From contig CAMYLT010000008.1 of assembly GCA_947259505.1 (NCBI GenBank), forward strand, positions 248,001-312,000: a stretch of 64,000 nt of DNA, in the 5' to 3' direction. The notes under the pieces were generated by a model, which saw nothing but the letters and a program-made list of their open reading frames with translations, searched no databases and was not told the origin of the DNA. Positions 57,254 to 64,000 of the stretch are shown piece after piece. This DNA comes from an uncultured Porticoccus sp. Its GTDB lineage: Bacteria; Pseudomonadota; Gammaproteobacteria; Pseudomonadales; Porticoccaceae. How positions within the stretch are numbered: position 1 is the stretch's first letter; every line of letters begins with the position of its first letter. A program made the position numbers and the translations under genes.

Positions 57254-58834
57254 ATGTTGCCCATGAGCCGGAAATTCCAGAATCGACGTACTTTTGCGAT
57301 TATTTCGCACCCCGACGCCGGTAAAACCACCATTACTGAAAAGCTGCTGCTGTTCGGCAACCTGATTCAGGTGGCCGGTACCGTGAAAGGCAAGAAGAGC
57401 GACCGTCACGCCACTTCCGACTGGATGCAGATGGAAAAGGAGCGGGGCATTTCTGTTACGTCGTCTGTGATGCAGTTTCCTTACCACGATGCCATGGTCA
57501 ATCTGCTGGATACCCCCGGACACGAAGACTTCTCCGAGGACACCTATCGCACCCTGACGGCGGTGGATTCGGCGCTGATGGTCATTGATGGCGCGAAGGG
57601 TGTCGAGGCTCGCACTATCAAGCTGATGGATGTGTGTCGATTACGGGACACACCGATTATTTCTTTCGTCAACAAGATGGACCGGGATATCCGCGATCCC
57701 GTTGATCTGCTGGATGAAATTGAATCCGTGCTAAAAATTGCCGGAGCACCCATCAACTGGCCGATCGGCATGGGCCACGATTTCAAGGGGGTCTACAACC
57801 TCTACACGGACACCATTCATGTGTTCAAGCCGGGGCAGGGTCACACCATTCCCGAGGATATCCAGATCAAGGGTATCGATTCCGATGAGGCCACTGAGCT
57901 GCTCGGTTACTATGTGGATGAAATCCGCGAGCAGATTGAGTTGGTGCGAGGTGCGACCCACCAGTTTGATTTGGAGTTGTTCCTGGCCGGTCAGCTGACA
58001 CCGGTATTCTTCGGTACTGCGCTCTCCAACTTTGGTGTACGCGAGATGCTCGACCACTTCGTACAGTGGGCACCGGCACCACAGCCGCGCCAAGCCATTG
58101 AGCGTGTAGTGGAGCCAGGCGAGGAGCCGTTTTCCGGCTTTGTTTTCAAGATTCAGGCGAACATGGATCCGAAACATCGGGACCGTATCGCCTTTATGCG
58201 GATCTGCTCCGGTAAATACGTACAGGGCATGAAAATGCACCATGTGCGCACCGGCAAGGATGTGCGTATCGCCGATGCGGTGGGTTTTAAGGCCGGCGAG
58301 CGGATGGCGGTGGAAGAGGCGGTTGCCGGGGATATAATCGGCCTGCACAACCACGGCACCATCCAGATTGGCGATACGTTTACCGCTGGGGAAGACCTGA
58401 AGTTTACCGGTATTCCCCACTTTGCCCCGGAACTGTTCCGTCGCATTCGTCTGCGCGACCCCATGAAAACCAAGCAGTTGCAAAAAGGCCTGCAGCAGTT
58501 ATCTGAGGAGGGCAGTACCCAGGTCTTTTTCCCCCTCAATAACAATGACATTGTGGTCGGTGCTGTGGGTCAACTGCAGTTCGAGGTGGTGGCTTATCGC
58601 CTCAAGGACGAATATGGCGTAGAAGCAGTTTACGAGCCAGTTAATGTCTACACTGCCCGCTGGGTCGAGTCCGAGGACAATAAAAAAATCGAGGAGTTGA
58701 AGCGAAAAGTGCCAGATGGTGTGGCGCTTGACGGCGGTGGCCACCTCACTTATCTGGCTTCTACTAGAGTCAACCTGGCGCTCACCGAAGAACGCTATCC
58801 AGAGATCAATTTCAGGGCTACCCGCGAGCTGTAA
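57254..58834 (+). CDS. prfC: Peptide chain release factor 3
   Basis: A 526-residue translational GTPase that speeds release of RF1/RF2 after termination. GTPase motifs: [15 protein letters not shown] (G1), RGISVTSSV (G2), [14 protein letters not shown] (G3) and NKMDRD (G4). Domain II/III includes [29 protein letters not shown] at 57254, with another at 57263; neither has a strong Shine-Dalgarno. It may be first of a long plus-strand cluster. Its stop codon (58832-58834) is immediately followed by the 58835-58904 interleaved repeat that controls the next gene's start region. Confidence 0.97.
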   Translation: MLPMSRKFQNRRTFAIISHPDAGKTTITEKLLLFGNLIQVAGTVKGKKSDRHATSDWMQMEKERGISVTSSVMQFPYHDAMVNLLDTPGHEDFSEDTYRTLTAVDSALMVIDGAKGVEARTIKLMDVCRLRDTPIISFVNKMDRDIRDPVDLLDEIESVLKIAGAPINWPIGMGHDFKGVYNLYTDTIHVFKPGQGHTIPEDIQIKGIDSDEATELLGYYVDEIREQIELVRGATHQFDLELFLAGQLTPVFFGTALSNFGVREMLDHFVQWAPAPQPRQAIERVVEPGEEPFSGFVFKIQANMDPKHRDRIAFMRICSGKYVQGMKMHHVRTGKDVRIADAVGFKAGERMAVEEAVAGDIIGLHNHGTIQIGDTFTAGEDLKFTGIPHFAPELFRRIRLRDPMKTKQLQKGLQQLSEEGSTQVFFPLNNNDIVVGAVGQLQFEVVAYRLKDEYGVEAVYEPVNVYTARWVESEDNKKIEELKRKVPDGVALDGGGHLTYLASTRVNLALTEERYPEINFRATREL

Positions 58835-58904
58835 TTCCTCCGCAGTGGGGCTTCACCTATACTTTTTCCGATGCTCTTGATTGCGGAGGAAGCCGTGAAG
58901 CCCC
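58835..58904 (+). promoter_or_regulatory. Interleaved A-B-A'-B' inverted repeats masking the VOC ribosome-binding site and start
   Basis: A: TTCCTCCGCA (58835-58844) is the exact complement of A': TGCGGAGGAA (58882-58891), which holds the GGAGGA Shine-Dalgarno. B: GGGGCTTCAC (58847-58856) is the exact complement of B': GTGAAGCCCC (58895-58904), which begins with the GTG start codon. The order A-B-A'-B' allows a pseudoknot or two alternative hairpins, not a simple nested stem. A starts at the first base after the prfC stop. Loops between A and B (2 bases) and between A' and B' (3 bases) are short for two full 10-bp helices at once, so the pairings may be mutually exclusive. Confidence 0.7.
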
Positions 58905-59317
58905 AGACCTCTCCTCGGCTGACCCACCTGGCTTTGCATGTGGTGGATATGGATGCCTGTATCGAGTTTTATCGTTATTACTGCGGCATGGTGATCTGCC
59001 ATGAACGCAGCACAGCACAACAGCGTATTGTCTGGTTGGCCGAACCCGGTCGCGAACGGGAATTTATTTTCGTGTTGATGGATGGTGGTCGCGACCTCAA
59101 CCTGCCGAAAGACGACTACCGCCATTTCGGATTTGCCCTGCCCAGTCGCGCAGCAGTGGATGATGTCTCGCATCGTGCAGATGAGCGCGGCGAACTGGTT
59201 TGGCCACCCCGGGAGGAACCCTATCCCGTGGGTTACTATTGCGGCCTGCGTGACCCCAACGGCAATTATGTGGAATTCAGTTACGGCCAACCGTTGGGGC
59301 CTGGTGCGCCGCAATAA
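58895..59317 (+). CDS. VOC-family (glyoxalase/dioxygenase superfamily) protein
   Basis: A 140-residue protein with two beta-alpha-beta-beta-beta motifs of the VOC fold: THLALHVVDMDACIEFYRYYCGM and a second at about 75 (RHFGFALPSRAAVDDVSHRADERGE). Metal ligands are likely H11, H77 and E127 (YVEFSYG), as in glyoxalase I-like enzymes; substrate unknown. The GTG at 58895 has GGAGGA five bases upstream. An ATG at 58871 is open in frame but has no Shine-Dalgarno and would run through the repeat. The start lies in the B' arm. Confidence 0.85.
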   Translation: MKPQTSPRLTHLALHVVDMDACIEFYRYYCGMVICHERSTAQQRIVWLAEPGREREFIFVLMDGGRDLNLPKDDYRHFGFALPSRAAVDDVSHRADERGELVWPPREEPYPVGYYCGLRDPNGNYVEFSYGQPLGPGAPQ

Positions 59318-59378
59318 GCGTTGCCCGTAAAGTGAGGTTGTAATAGTCTGGGCGCACTTGTCTGGCGTGGAGAAAAGC

Positions 59379-59876
59379 ATGGAGAACCGTCGTAAAACGG
59401 TCGTGATCAACAGCCGGTTTCAATACCAGTACGCCTTGGTCGCTGCGGCCGCTTCGGTACTATTAATCAATCTGTTTATCATCATCAATACCCTGCTACC
59501 GGATTATCACGGCTTTCTGCTTAGCGGTTGGCATACCCTGATTGTGGCATTCATCGAGATTCTGCTGATTGTCGGTGTTTGGTGGGGCTCTCTCATTTCC
59601 AGCCACCGTATTGCCGGACCAGTCTTTGTGATTGTGCGGGAAATAGAATTGCTTTCTGAGGGCGACTTTACCGCACGGGTAAGTTTGCGCCGACAGGACC
59701 TGTTTCAACCGGAAGCGGATGCCATCAACCAAAGTATTGAAATACTCCAGAAACGCCTGCATCGACTTAAAGAGATTGTCGAGGAAATAGAACATCAACC
59801 AGGCGGTTATGCTCCAGTGACCCCAGATCACATTGCCCGCCTGCGAGTTGAGCTGGAGCAGTTTAAAACCGCCTGA
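59379..59876 (+). CDS. Stand-alone membrane HAMP-domain protein
   Basis: A 165-residue protein with two membrane helices (VAAAASVLLINLFIIINTLL, LIVAFIEILLIVGVWWG) and a HAMP domain right after (SSHRIAGPVFVIVREIELLSEGDFTARVSLRRQD), then a coiled-coil tail (IEILQKRLHRLKEIVEEIEH). It lacks any kinase, cyclase or MCP output domain and ends soon after the HAMP. Such short HAMP proteins occur in gammaproteobacteria; their partners are unknown. GGAGA precedes the ATG at 59379. Confidence 0.8.
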   Translation: MENRRKTVVINSRFQYQYALVAAAASVLLINLFIIINTLLPDYHGFLLSGWHTLIVAFIEILLIVGVWWGSLISSHRIAGPVFVIVREIELLSEGDFTARVSLRRQDLFQPEADAINQSIEILQKRLHRLKEIVEEIEHQPGGYAPVTPDHIARLRVELEQFKTA

Positions 59877-59937
59877 TATACGCGTCAGGTATTGCAACGA
59901 CCATCGCCACCCGCCCGCTAATTGGACCCCTAAGCCC

Positions 59938-60687
59938 TTGCCAGATCCCTCCGTCTTCTTGTTACTTGTGGTTATCGCTTTCGCGGCGGGGTTTATCTCC
60001 TCTATCGCCGGAGCGGGAGGCGTCCTCACACTTCCTGCACTGCTGTGGGCTGGATTGCCGCCGATCACCGCATTGGCTACCAACAAAGTGCAGAGCACCC
60101 TTGGTACGCTGTCATCTACCTGGAATTTTTTTCGCAAGGGTCATCTTGACCTAAAGCCGCTAGTCCCCTCAATGATGAGCGCGTTAGTTGGTTCCTGTGT
60201 CGGCACCTGGACGGTGCAACAGGTAGATAACGAGTTACTGGGAATACTGATCCCGGTAATGTTGATTGCTATTGGCCTGTATTTTTTGATTTCTCCGCGT
60301 ATGACAGATGAGCACCGTGAAGCACGCCTGACACCCGTTCAATTCGCCCTGACAGCGGCACCTCTGATGGGATTTTACGGCGGGTTTTTTGGCCCCGGCA
60401 TGGGTTCAATATTCCCCTTTCTGATGGTGTGGTTGATGGGATATGGCCTGCGCAGGGCCACCGCTCAGACCAAGGCTATGGTGCTGTCCGTGAATGGCAT
60501 TTCCGCCACGATTTTTATTATTGGTGGCCATGTGATCTGGCCGCTGGCAATTGGTATGTCGCTGGCACAAATTGTCGGCGCCAGGTTGGGGTCTAACCTG
60601 GTGATCAGTCGCGGTGCTGCACTGGTCCAGCCGGTGATTATCGCGGTGACATTGGTTGTAGCCCTTAAATTGTTGGTGATGCCGTGA
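59938..60687 (+). CDS. TauE/SafE-family membrane transporter
   Basis: About 249 residues with about eight hydrophobic segments: SSIAGAGGVLTLPALLWAGLPPITALATNK at the start and GFYGGFFGPGMGSIFPFLMVW in the middle, the two TauE/SafE (DUF81) repeats. The family is linked to sulfite, sulfonate or organosulfur export and uptake; substrate unknown here. The start is uncertain; TTG at 59938 is the first reasonable one, since upstream codons are unlike the family. The stop overlaps the next gene by 4 bases (GTGA). Confidence 0.82.
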   Translation: MPDPSVFLLLVVIAFAAGFISSIAGAGGVLTLPALLWAGLPPITALATNKVQSTLGTLSSTWNFFRKGHLDLKPLVPSMMSALVGSCVGTWTVQQVDNELLGILIPVMLIAIGLYFLISPRMTDEHREARLTPVQFALTAAPLMGFYGGFFGPGMGSIFPFLMVWLMGYGLRRATAQTKAMVLSVNGISATIFIIGGHVIWPLAIGMSLAQIVGARLGSNLVISRGAALVQPVIIAVTLVVALKLLVMP

Positions 60688-61013
60688 CGTTTCTTCTTAC
60701 GCTGTTGATGACATTCATTCTGGTGCTGGTGGCGCTACTGCTATTTATTCGTTTCGGCACGCCGTTTTACCAACTTAAAAAGGACAATGTGGTGACCCTG
60801 CTCACCATGGTGGTTGACGGTCAGGCTACCGAGAATGACTGGCAAGTATTTCTGGGGGTGCCGATCAGACATAATGACCGCCTTGAGGCCGCTCGCCTGC
60901 AATGTTGTGAGATCAGTAATCGCGAGTACATCGGTGGCAGTTCACTGTTGACGGCAAAGGGCATCGATGAAATCCGGCTGTTGCTGGCCGAACTGGAAGG
61001 AGAGGACGAATGA
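60684..61013 (+). CDS. Small single-pass membrane protein
   Basis: A 109-residue protein with one N-terminal hydrophobic helix (FLLTLLMTFILVLVALLLFI) and a soluble remainder with WQVFLGVPIRHNDRLEAARLQCCEIS, then a Glu-rich end. Translationally coupled on both sides, with GTGA and ATGA overlaps. I do not recognise a family. The consecutive cysteines (QCCE) are unusual. Confidence 0.7.
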   Translation: MTFLLTLLMTFILVLVALLLFIRFGTPFYQLKKDNVVTLLTMVVDGQATENDWQVFLGVPIRHNDRLEAARLQCCEISNREYIGGSSLLTAKGIDEIRLLLAELEGEDE

Positions 61014-62074
61014 ACAGGGAATCTTCACCGATGGCGCGAGGCATGTTGATTGCCGCCGCCTTTGTGATCGTTGTGGCAGGACTCAAGGCGGCTGAAACAC
61101 TGCTGGTGCCATTTTTGCTGTCAGTTTTTATTGCACTGATTTTTTCACCGCTATTAACCTGGCTGAAAAGACTTAAGGTGCCGAATGGTGTCGCCATTTG
61201 CCTCATTATCGCTCTGGTGGTATTGGTGGGGTGGTTGATTGGTATTTTGGTGGGTGCATCCATTAATGACTTCCGTCAGAACCTGCCTCAATACCAGGAG
61301 CGCTTGCAACAGATGAGCAGCGGATTCATCAGTCTGCTCAGTGAGCGGGGTATGACGTTGGACATGGAGCAGATGCGCCAGAGCTTTGATCCCGGCAAGG
61401 TGATGCAGTTGGCGGGCAATACCCTGAGTTCTTTTGGCAATGTCATGACCAATGCTTTCATGATCTTGTTGACGGTGGTGTTTATCCTGGCCGAGGAAGT
61501 GGGCTTCAGCGACAAGTTGCAGGCTGCCCGCAAGGACAACGGTTCGGCCCGTGAGGCACTGGAACGGTTTACGCAGAGTGTGAACAGTTATCTGGGTATC
61601 AAATCTCTCCTCAGCCTTCTTACCGGGCTATTGGTGATGGCCTGGCTCTGGATTCTTGGTGTGGATTACCCCGTCATGTGGGGGTTGCTGGCTTTCCTGC
61701 TTAATTTTGTGCCCACGATCGGTTCCATCATTGCTGCAGTACCAGCGGTGTTGCTGGCGTTGATCCAGCTTGGGCCACTGGTGGCCGGGTTGACGACTGT
61801 CGGCTATCTGGTGGTGAATGTGGTGATCGGCAACGTGCTGGAACCCAAAGTCATGGGTAAGGGGCTTAATCTGTCGCCGTTGGTGGTGTTCCTCTCTCTG
61901 GTGTTCTGGGGTTGGGTGCTGGGTCCGGTGGGTATGCTGTTGTCTATTCCGCTCACCATCATGGTCAAAATCGCCCTGGAAAATCACTCGGATACCTACT
62001 GGCTCGGGGTCATGCTCGGTGCAGGGGCACAATCACGGTCAACCGCTGGCAAAGGAGATGAGCCATCATCGTGA
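61010..62074 (+). CDS. AI-2E-family transporter (PerM/TqsA type)
   Basis: A 354-residue membrane protein with about eight hydrophobic segments. KAAETLLVPFLLSVFIALIFSPLLTWLKRL at the start and LTGLLVMAWLWILGVDYPVMWGLLAFLLNFVPTIGS in the second half match the family. Members include TqsA (autoinducer-2 export) and PerM-type sodium-dependent transporters; the function here is not determined. It overlaps its neighbours by 4 bases at both ends. Confidence 0.88.
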   Translation: MNRESSPMARGMLIAAAFVIVVAGLKAAETLLVPFLLSVFIALIFSPLLTWLKRLKVPNGVAICLIIALVVLVGWLIGILVGASINDFRQNLPQYQERLQQMSSGFISLLSERGMTLDMEQMRQSFDPGKVMQLAGNTLSSFGNVMTNAFMILLTVVFILAEEVGFSDKLQAARKDNGSAREALERFTQSVNSYLGIKSLLSLLTGLLVMAWLWILGVDYPVMWGLLAFLLNFVPTIGSIIAAVPAVLLALIQLGPLVAGLTTVGYLVVNVVIGNVLEPKVMGKGLNLSPLVVFLSLVFWGWVLGPVGMLLSIPLTIMVKIALENHSDTYWLGVMLGAGAQSRSTAGKGDEPSS

Positions 62075-62733
62075 GTGTGGCGATTGATACACTTAGCCAT
62101 ACGCTCAAAAATCTATTGCCCTCTGCCCGATTGCAGGAAACCACACTTTCCTTGAGTTCTCCCCTGCGGTTGATGCTGATTGATCCTGAGGGCATGGATG
62201 TCCCCCTCAGTGGCGGAGAAACAGACGCCATTTTTGAAGCTCCTCCCTATTGGAGCTTTTGTTGGGGCAGCGGCAAGGCACTAGCTGACCGATTGTTGAT
62301 GACTCCATCTCTGGTCCTGGGTAAAACTGTACTGGATTTTGGATGCGGTTCCGGCGTGGTGGCAGTTGCTGCTGCTTTAGCCGGGGCAAGGCGGGTAATT
62401 GCCTGTGATCTTGATCCGATTGCGTTGGAAGCTGTGCGTATCAATGCTCGGCTCAATGACTGCAACATCGAAACCCTCGCCGATTTGAGTCTTTTGGAGG
62501 AGTCCGTAGACCTGCTTCTGGCGGCCGATGTACTTTATGACCGAGATAATCTGGGGTTACTGCAAGTTTTTCGTCACTGTGCCCCCGAGGTCTTGCTGGC
62601 TGATTCTCGTGTTCGAGATTTATGTGAACCGGGCTACCATTTACTTGATTCAACTGATGCCGTAACAGAACCGGATTTGGGTGAGCTGGACTCGGTTAGA
62701 ACCGTGCGTTTCTACCGTGCCGAAAGAGACTAA
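62071..62733 (+). CDS. Class I SAM-dependent methyltransferase (ETFB-lysine methyltransferase-like)
   Basis: A 220-residue protein. The SAM-binding motif I is VLDFGCGSGVVAVAAALAGA, with VIACDLDPIALEAVRINARLND and LLLAADVLYDRDN after it. The N-terminus has EAPPYWSFCWGSGKALA, a pattern of the ETFBKMT/PrmA-like protein methyltransferases. The substrate could be a lysine on electron-transfer flavoprotein or a ribosomal protein; not determined. The start is GTG at 62071, overlapping the previous stop (GTGA). Confidence 0.85.
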   Translation: MSVAIDTLSHTLKNLLPSARLQETTLSLSSPLRLMLIDPEGMDVPLSGGETDAIFEAPPYWSFCWGSGKALADRLLMTPSLVLGKTVLDFGCGSGVVAVAAALAGARRVIACDLDPIALEAVRINARLNDCNIETLADLSLLEESVDLLLAADVLYDRDNLGLLQVFRHCAPEVLLADSRVRDLCEPGYHLLDSTDAVTEPDLGELDSVRTVRFYRAERD

Positions 62734-62845
62734 GGCGACATGTTGAGGGCCCAGTGACGTTCTCGGAAAAGGCTGTTCCAGGCTCGACAAACCACATTGA
62801 TGTACACTGCTTAATATTCGAGCATGGTAAACAAGGCAGCCTGAT

Positions 62846-64000
62846 ATGAATTCCAGCACCAAGCCAACGTTGCTTGCAACGGTGGAAAAGCTTGATCCGG
62901 TCAAAGCGGCCGAGCTTCTAGGCACTGAACCCCAATCCAGCATTCAGAGTCTCCTTGCCCAGTTGCCGCCTGAGCGGGCACTGCTGATCGCGTCTCACTT
63001 GCCGGGGACGGCGACACGTGGTGAAGCAGAGACCACGGCCCTTGTCAGTGGCATAGAGGGCACGGTCGAGAAGTTGATGTCTCCCCCGCTAGGTGCGTTA
63101 CCGATGGATACCACGGTAGCGGGCGCCCTGGATTACATTGTTCATCTCAAGGAAGTATCCAGTATCACCTACATCTATGTGGTGGATGAGTTCTCTCATC
63201 TGATGGGTGTGGTTGCCATGCGCGACCTGTTGCTGGCGAGCCCTGCACAAACCCTTGCCGATATTATGACGGTTGAACCGTTTGCTTTTTCGCCAGGCAC
63301 CCATATGCCAGAGGCGATCAATGCCGCATTAAAGCGTCACTATCGTCTGTATCCCGTGGTGGGCAAGAACAACAAACTGATTGGTTTGGTGTTTAGTTGG
63401 AAGCTGTTCGAATATGTCGCGACAGAAATCAGTTCCCAGAGTGGATCAATGGTCGGTTTGGACCGGGAAGAGCGCGTGACCACCTCTATTCTCCAGTCTT
63501 TCCGAATGCGCCACCCATGGTTACAGGTCAATTTGCTCACTGCCTTTGCGGCCGCATTCGTGGTTGGGATGTTTGAAGACACCATTGCCCGCATTGTTGC
63601 CTTGGCAGTATTTTTACCTGTATTGGCAGGGCAGAGTGGCAATACCGGTTGTCAGGCCTTGGCTATCACGCTTAGGGGACTAACACTGGGGGAGCTTGGC
63701 GATTATCCAGTGAGGAAATTGCTGCAGAAGGAAATTGCCCTGGGAGCCATGAATGGGTTTGCTGTCGGCTTGGTTGCCGCGTTAGCTATGTGGTTATATG
63801 CGGGATACAGTGGAACAGAACAACCATTCTTACTTGCATTTGTTGTGTTGATCGCAATGGTTGGCGCTTGCGTTGGAAGTGGTATTTTTGGGGTTTTGGT
63901 TCCGCTGACCCTGCGGCGTATGGGGGCAGACCCTGCCATGGCCAGTAGTATTTTCCTGACCACCTTTACCGATATTCTGGGTATGGGGTTGATGTTGTTT
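62846..64000 (+). CDS. mgtE: Magnesium transporter MgtE (partial, runs off the window)
   Basis: An open frame of 385 codons that continues beyond the window end. It has a shortened N-domain (SSIQSLLAQLPPERALLIASHLPG), two CBS-type domains (SSITYIYVVDEFSHLMGVVAMRDLLL; HYRLYPVVGKNNKLIGLVF), then the membrane domain. That domain shows AVFLPVLAGQSGNTGCQALAITLRG, the MgtE selectivity signature, and FLTTFTDILGMGLMLF at the edge. CBS domains close the pore when cytosolic magnesium is high. AAGG lies 9 bases before the ATG. No M-box-like leader is apparent in the 112-base upstream gap. Confidence 0.93.
   Translation, partial: MNSSTKPTLLATVEKLDPVKAAELLGTEPQSSIQSLLAQLPPERALLIASHLPGTATRGEAETTALVSGIEGTVEKLMSPPLGALPMDTTVAGALDYIVHLKEVSSITYIYVVDEFSHLMGVVAMRDLLLASPAQTLADIMTVEPFAFSPGTHMPEAINAALKRHYRLYPVVGKNNKLIGLVFSWKLFEYVATEISSQSGSMVGLDREERVTTSILQSFRMRHPWLQVNLLTAFAAAFVVGMFEDTIARIVALAVFLPVLAGQSGNTGCQALAITLRGLTLGELGDYPVRKLLQKEIALGAMNGFAVGLVAALAMWLYAGYSGTEQPFLLAFVVLIAMVGACVGSGIFGVLVPLTLRRMGADPAMASSIFLTTFTDILGMGLMLF

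Noticed and set aside
62734-62845. Magnesium riboswitch (M-box) before mgtE
   Set aside because: The gap is only 112 bases, shorter than an M-box with its expression platform, and no terminator is present.

Overview
The window is a contiguous stretch of chromosome from a gammaproteobacterium of the Pseudomonadales/Cellvibrionales type. The evidence is the order of the housekeeping genes: rpsT | murJ | ribF-ileS-lspA-fkpB-ispH followed by a minor-pilin operon, pilRS, ilvBHC-pssA-leuA, and a holD-like gene overlapping rimI. No rRNA, tRNA, CRISPR array, prophage or intact insertion sequence was recognised. Genes are dense and many junctions overlap by 1-8 bases.

Layout. 0-9.5 kb: an orphan RimK-type ATP-grasp ligase, rpsT (minus), then murJ and the ribF-ileS-lspA-fkpB-ispH chain (flippase, flavin synthesis, Ile-tRNA charging, lipoprotein maturation, isoprenoids). 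9.7-16.1 kb: fimT-pilV-pilW-pilX-pilY1-pilE, the priming and adhesin set of a type IVa pilus, facing its likely regulators pilR and pilS (16.1-19.1 kb, minus). 19.2-26.3 kb: nadE and bamD (minus), rluD-pgeF and clpB (plus, with a heat-shock-type promoter), and a DUF4124 exported protein. 26.7-32.8 kb: branched-chain amino-acid synthesis ilvB-ilvH-ilvC, then pssA and leuA. 32.9-40.1 kb: a holD-like gene and rimI, a membrane GGDEF-EAL protein, a DUF523/DUF1722 protein, an NfeD-SPFH membrane pair and small envelope proteins.

40.2-46.1 kb (minus): a Usp protein, a Lon-like AAA protease and a host-attachment-family protein, then a RegA/RegB-type redox two-component system and the in-frame deleted remnant of an OprC-like TonB receptor. 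46.2-54.5 kb: a GC-richer heavy-metal efflux island (DUF3240, RND pump, adaptor, an extra copy of the outer-membrane channel C-terminus, the channel) divergent from an OmpR-type regulator and its sensor kinase. 54.5-56.9 kb (minus): a tandem Usp protein translationally coupled to a SulP anion transporter with a long structured leader. 57.2 kb to the end (plus): prfC, a VOC-family protein, a lone HAMP protein, a TauE/SafE transporter, a small membrane protein, an AI-2E-family transporter, a methyltransferase, and mgtE running off the end.

The most unusual signal is at the prfC/VOC junction (58835-58904). Two perfect 10-bp complementary pairs are interleaved in the order A-B-A'-B'. A begins at the first base after the prfC stop codon and pairs with the Shine-Dalgarno of the next gene; B pairs with that gene's GTG start. 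This looks like a pseudoknot or conformational switch that could couple VOC translation to termination on the release-factor-3 gene. Also notable are the duplicated channel C-terminus, the copper-receptor remnant, and the structured leaders of sulP and ilvB.
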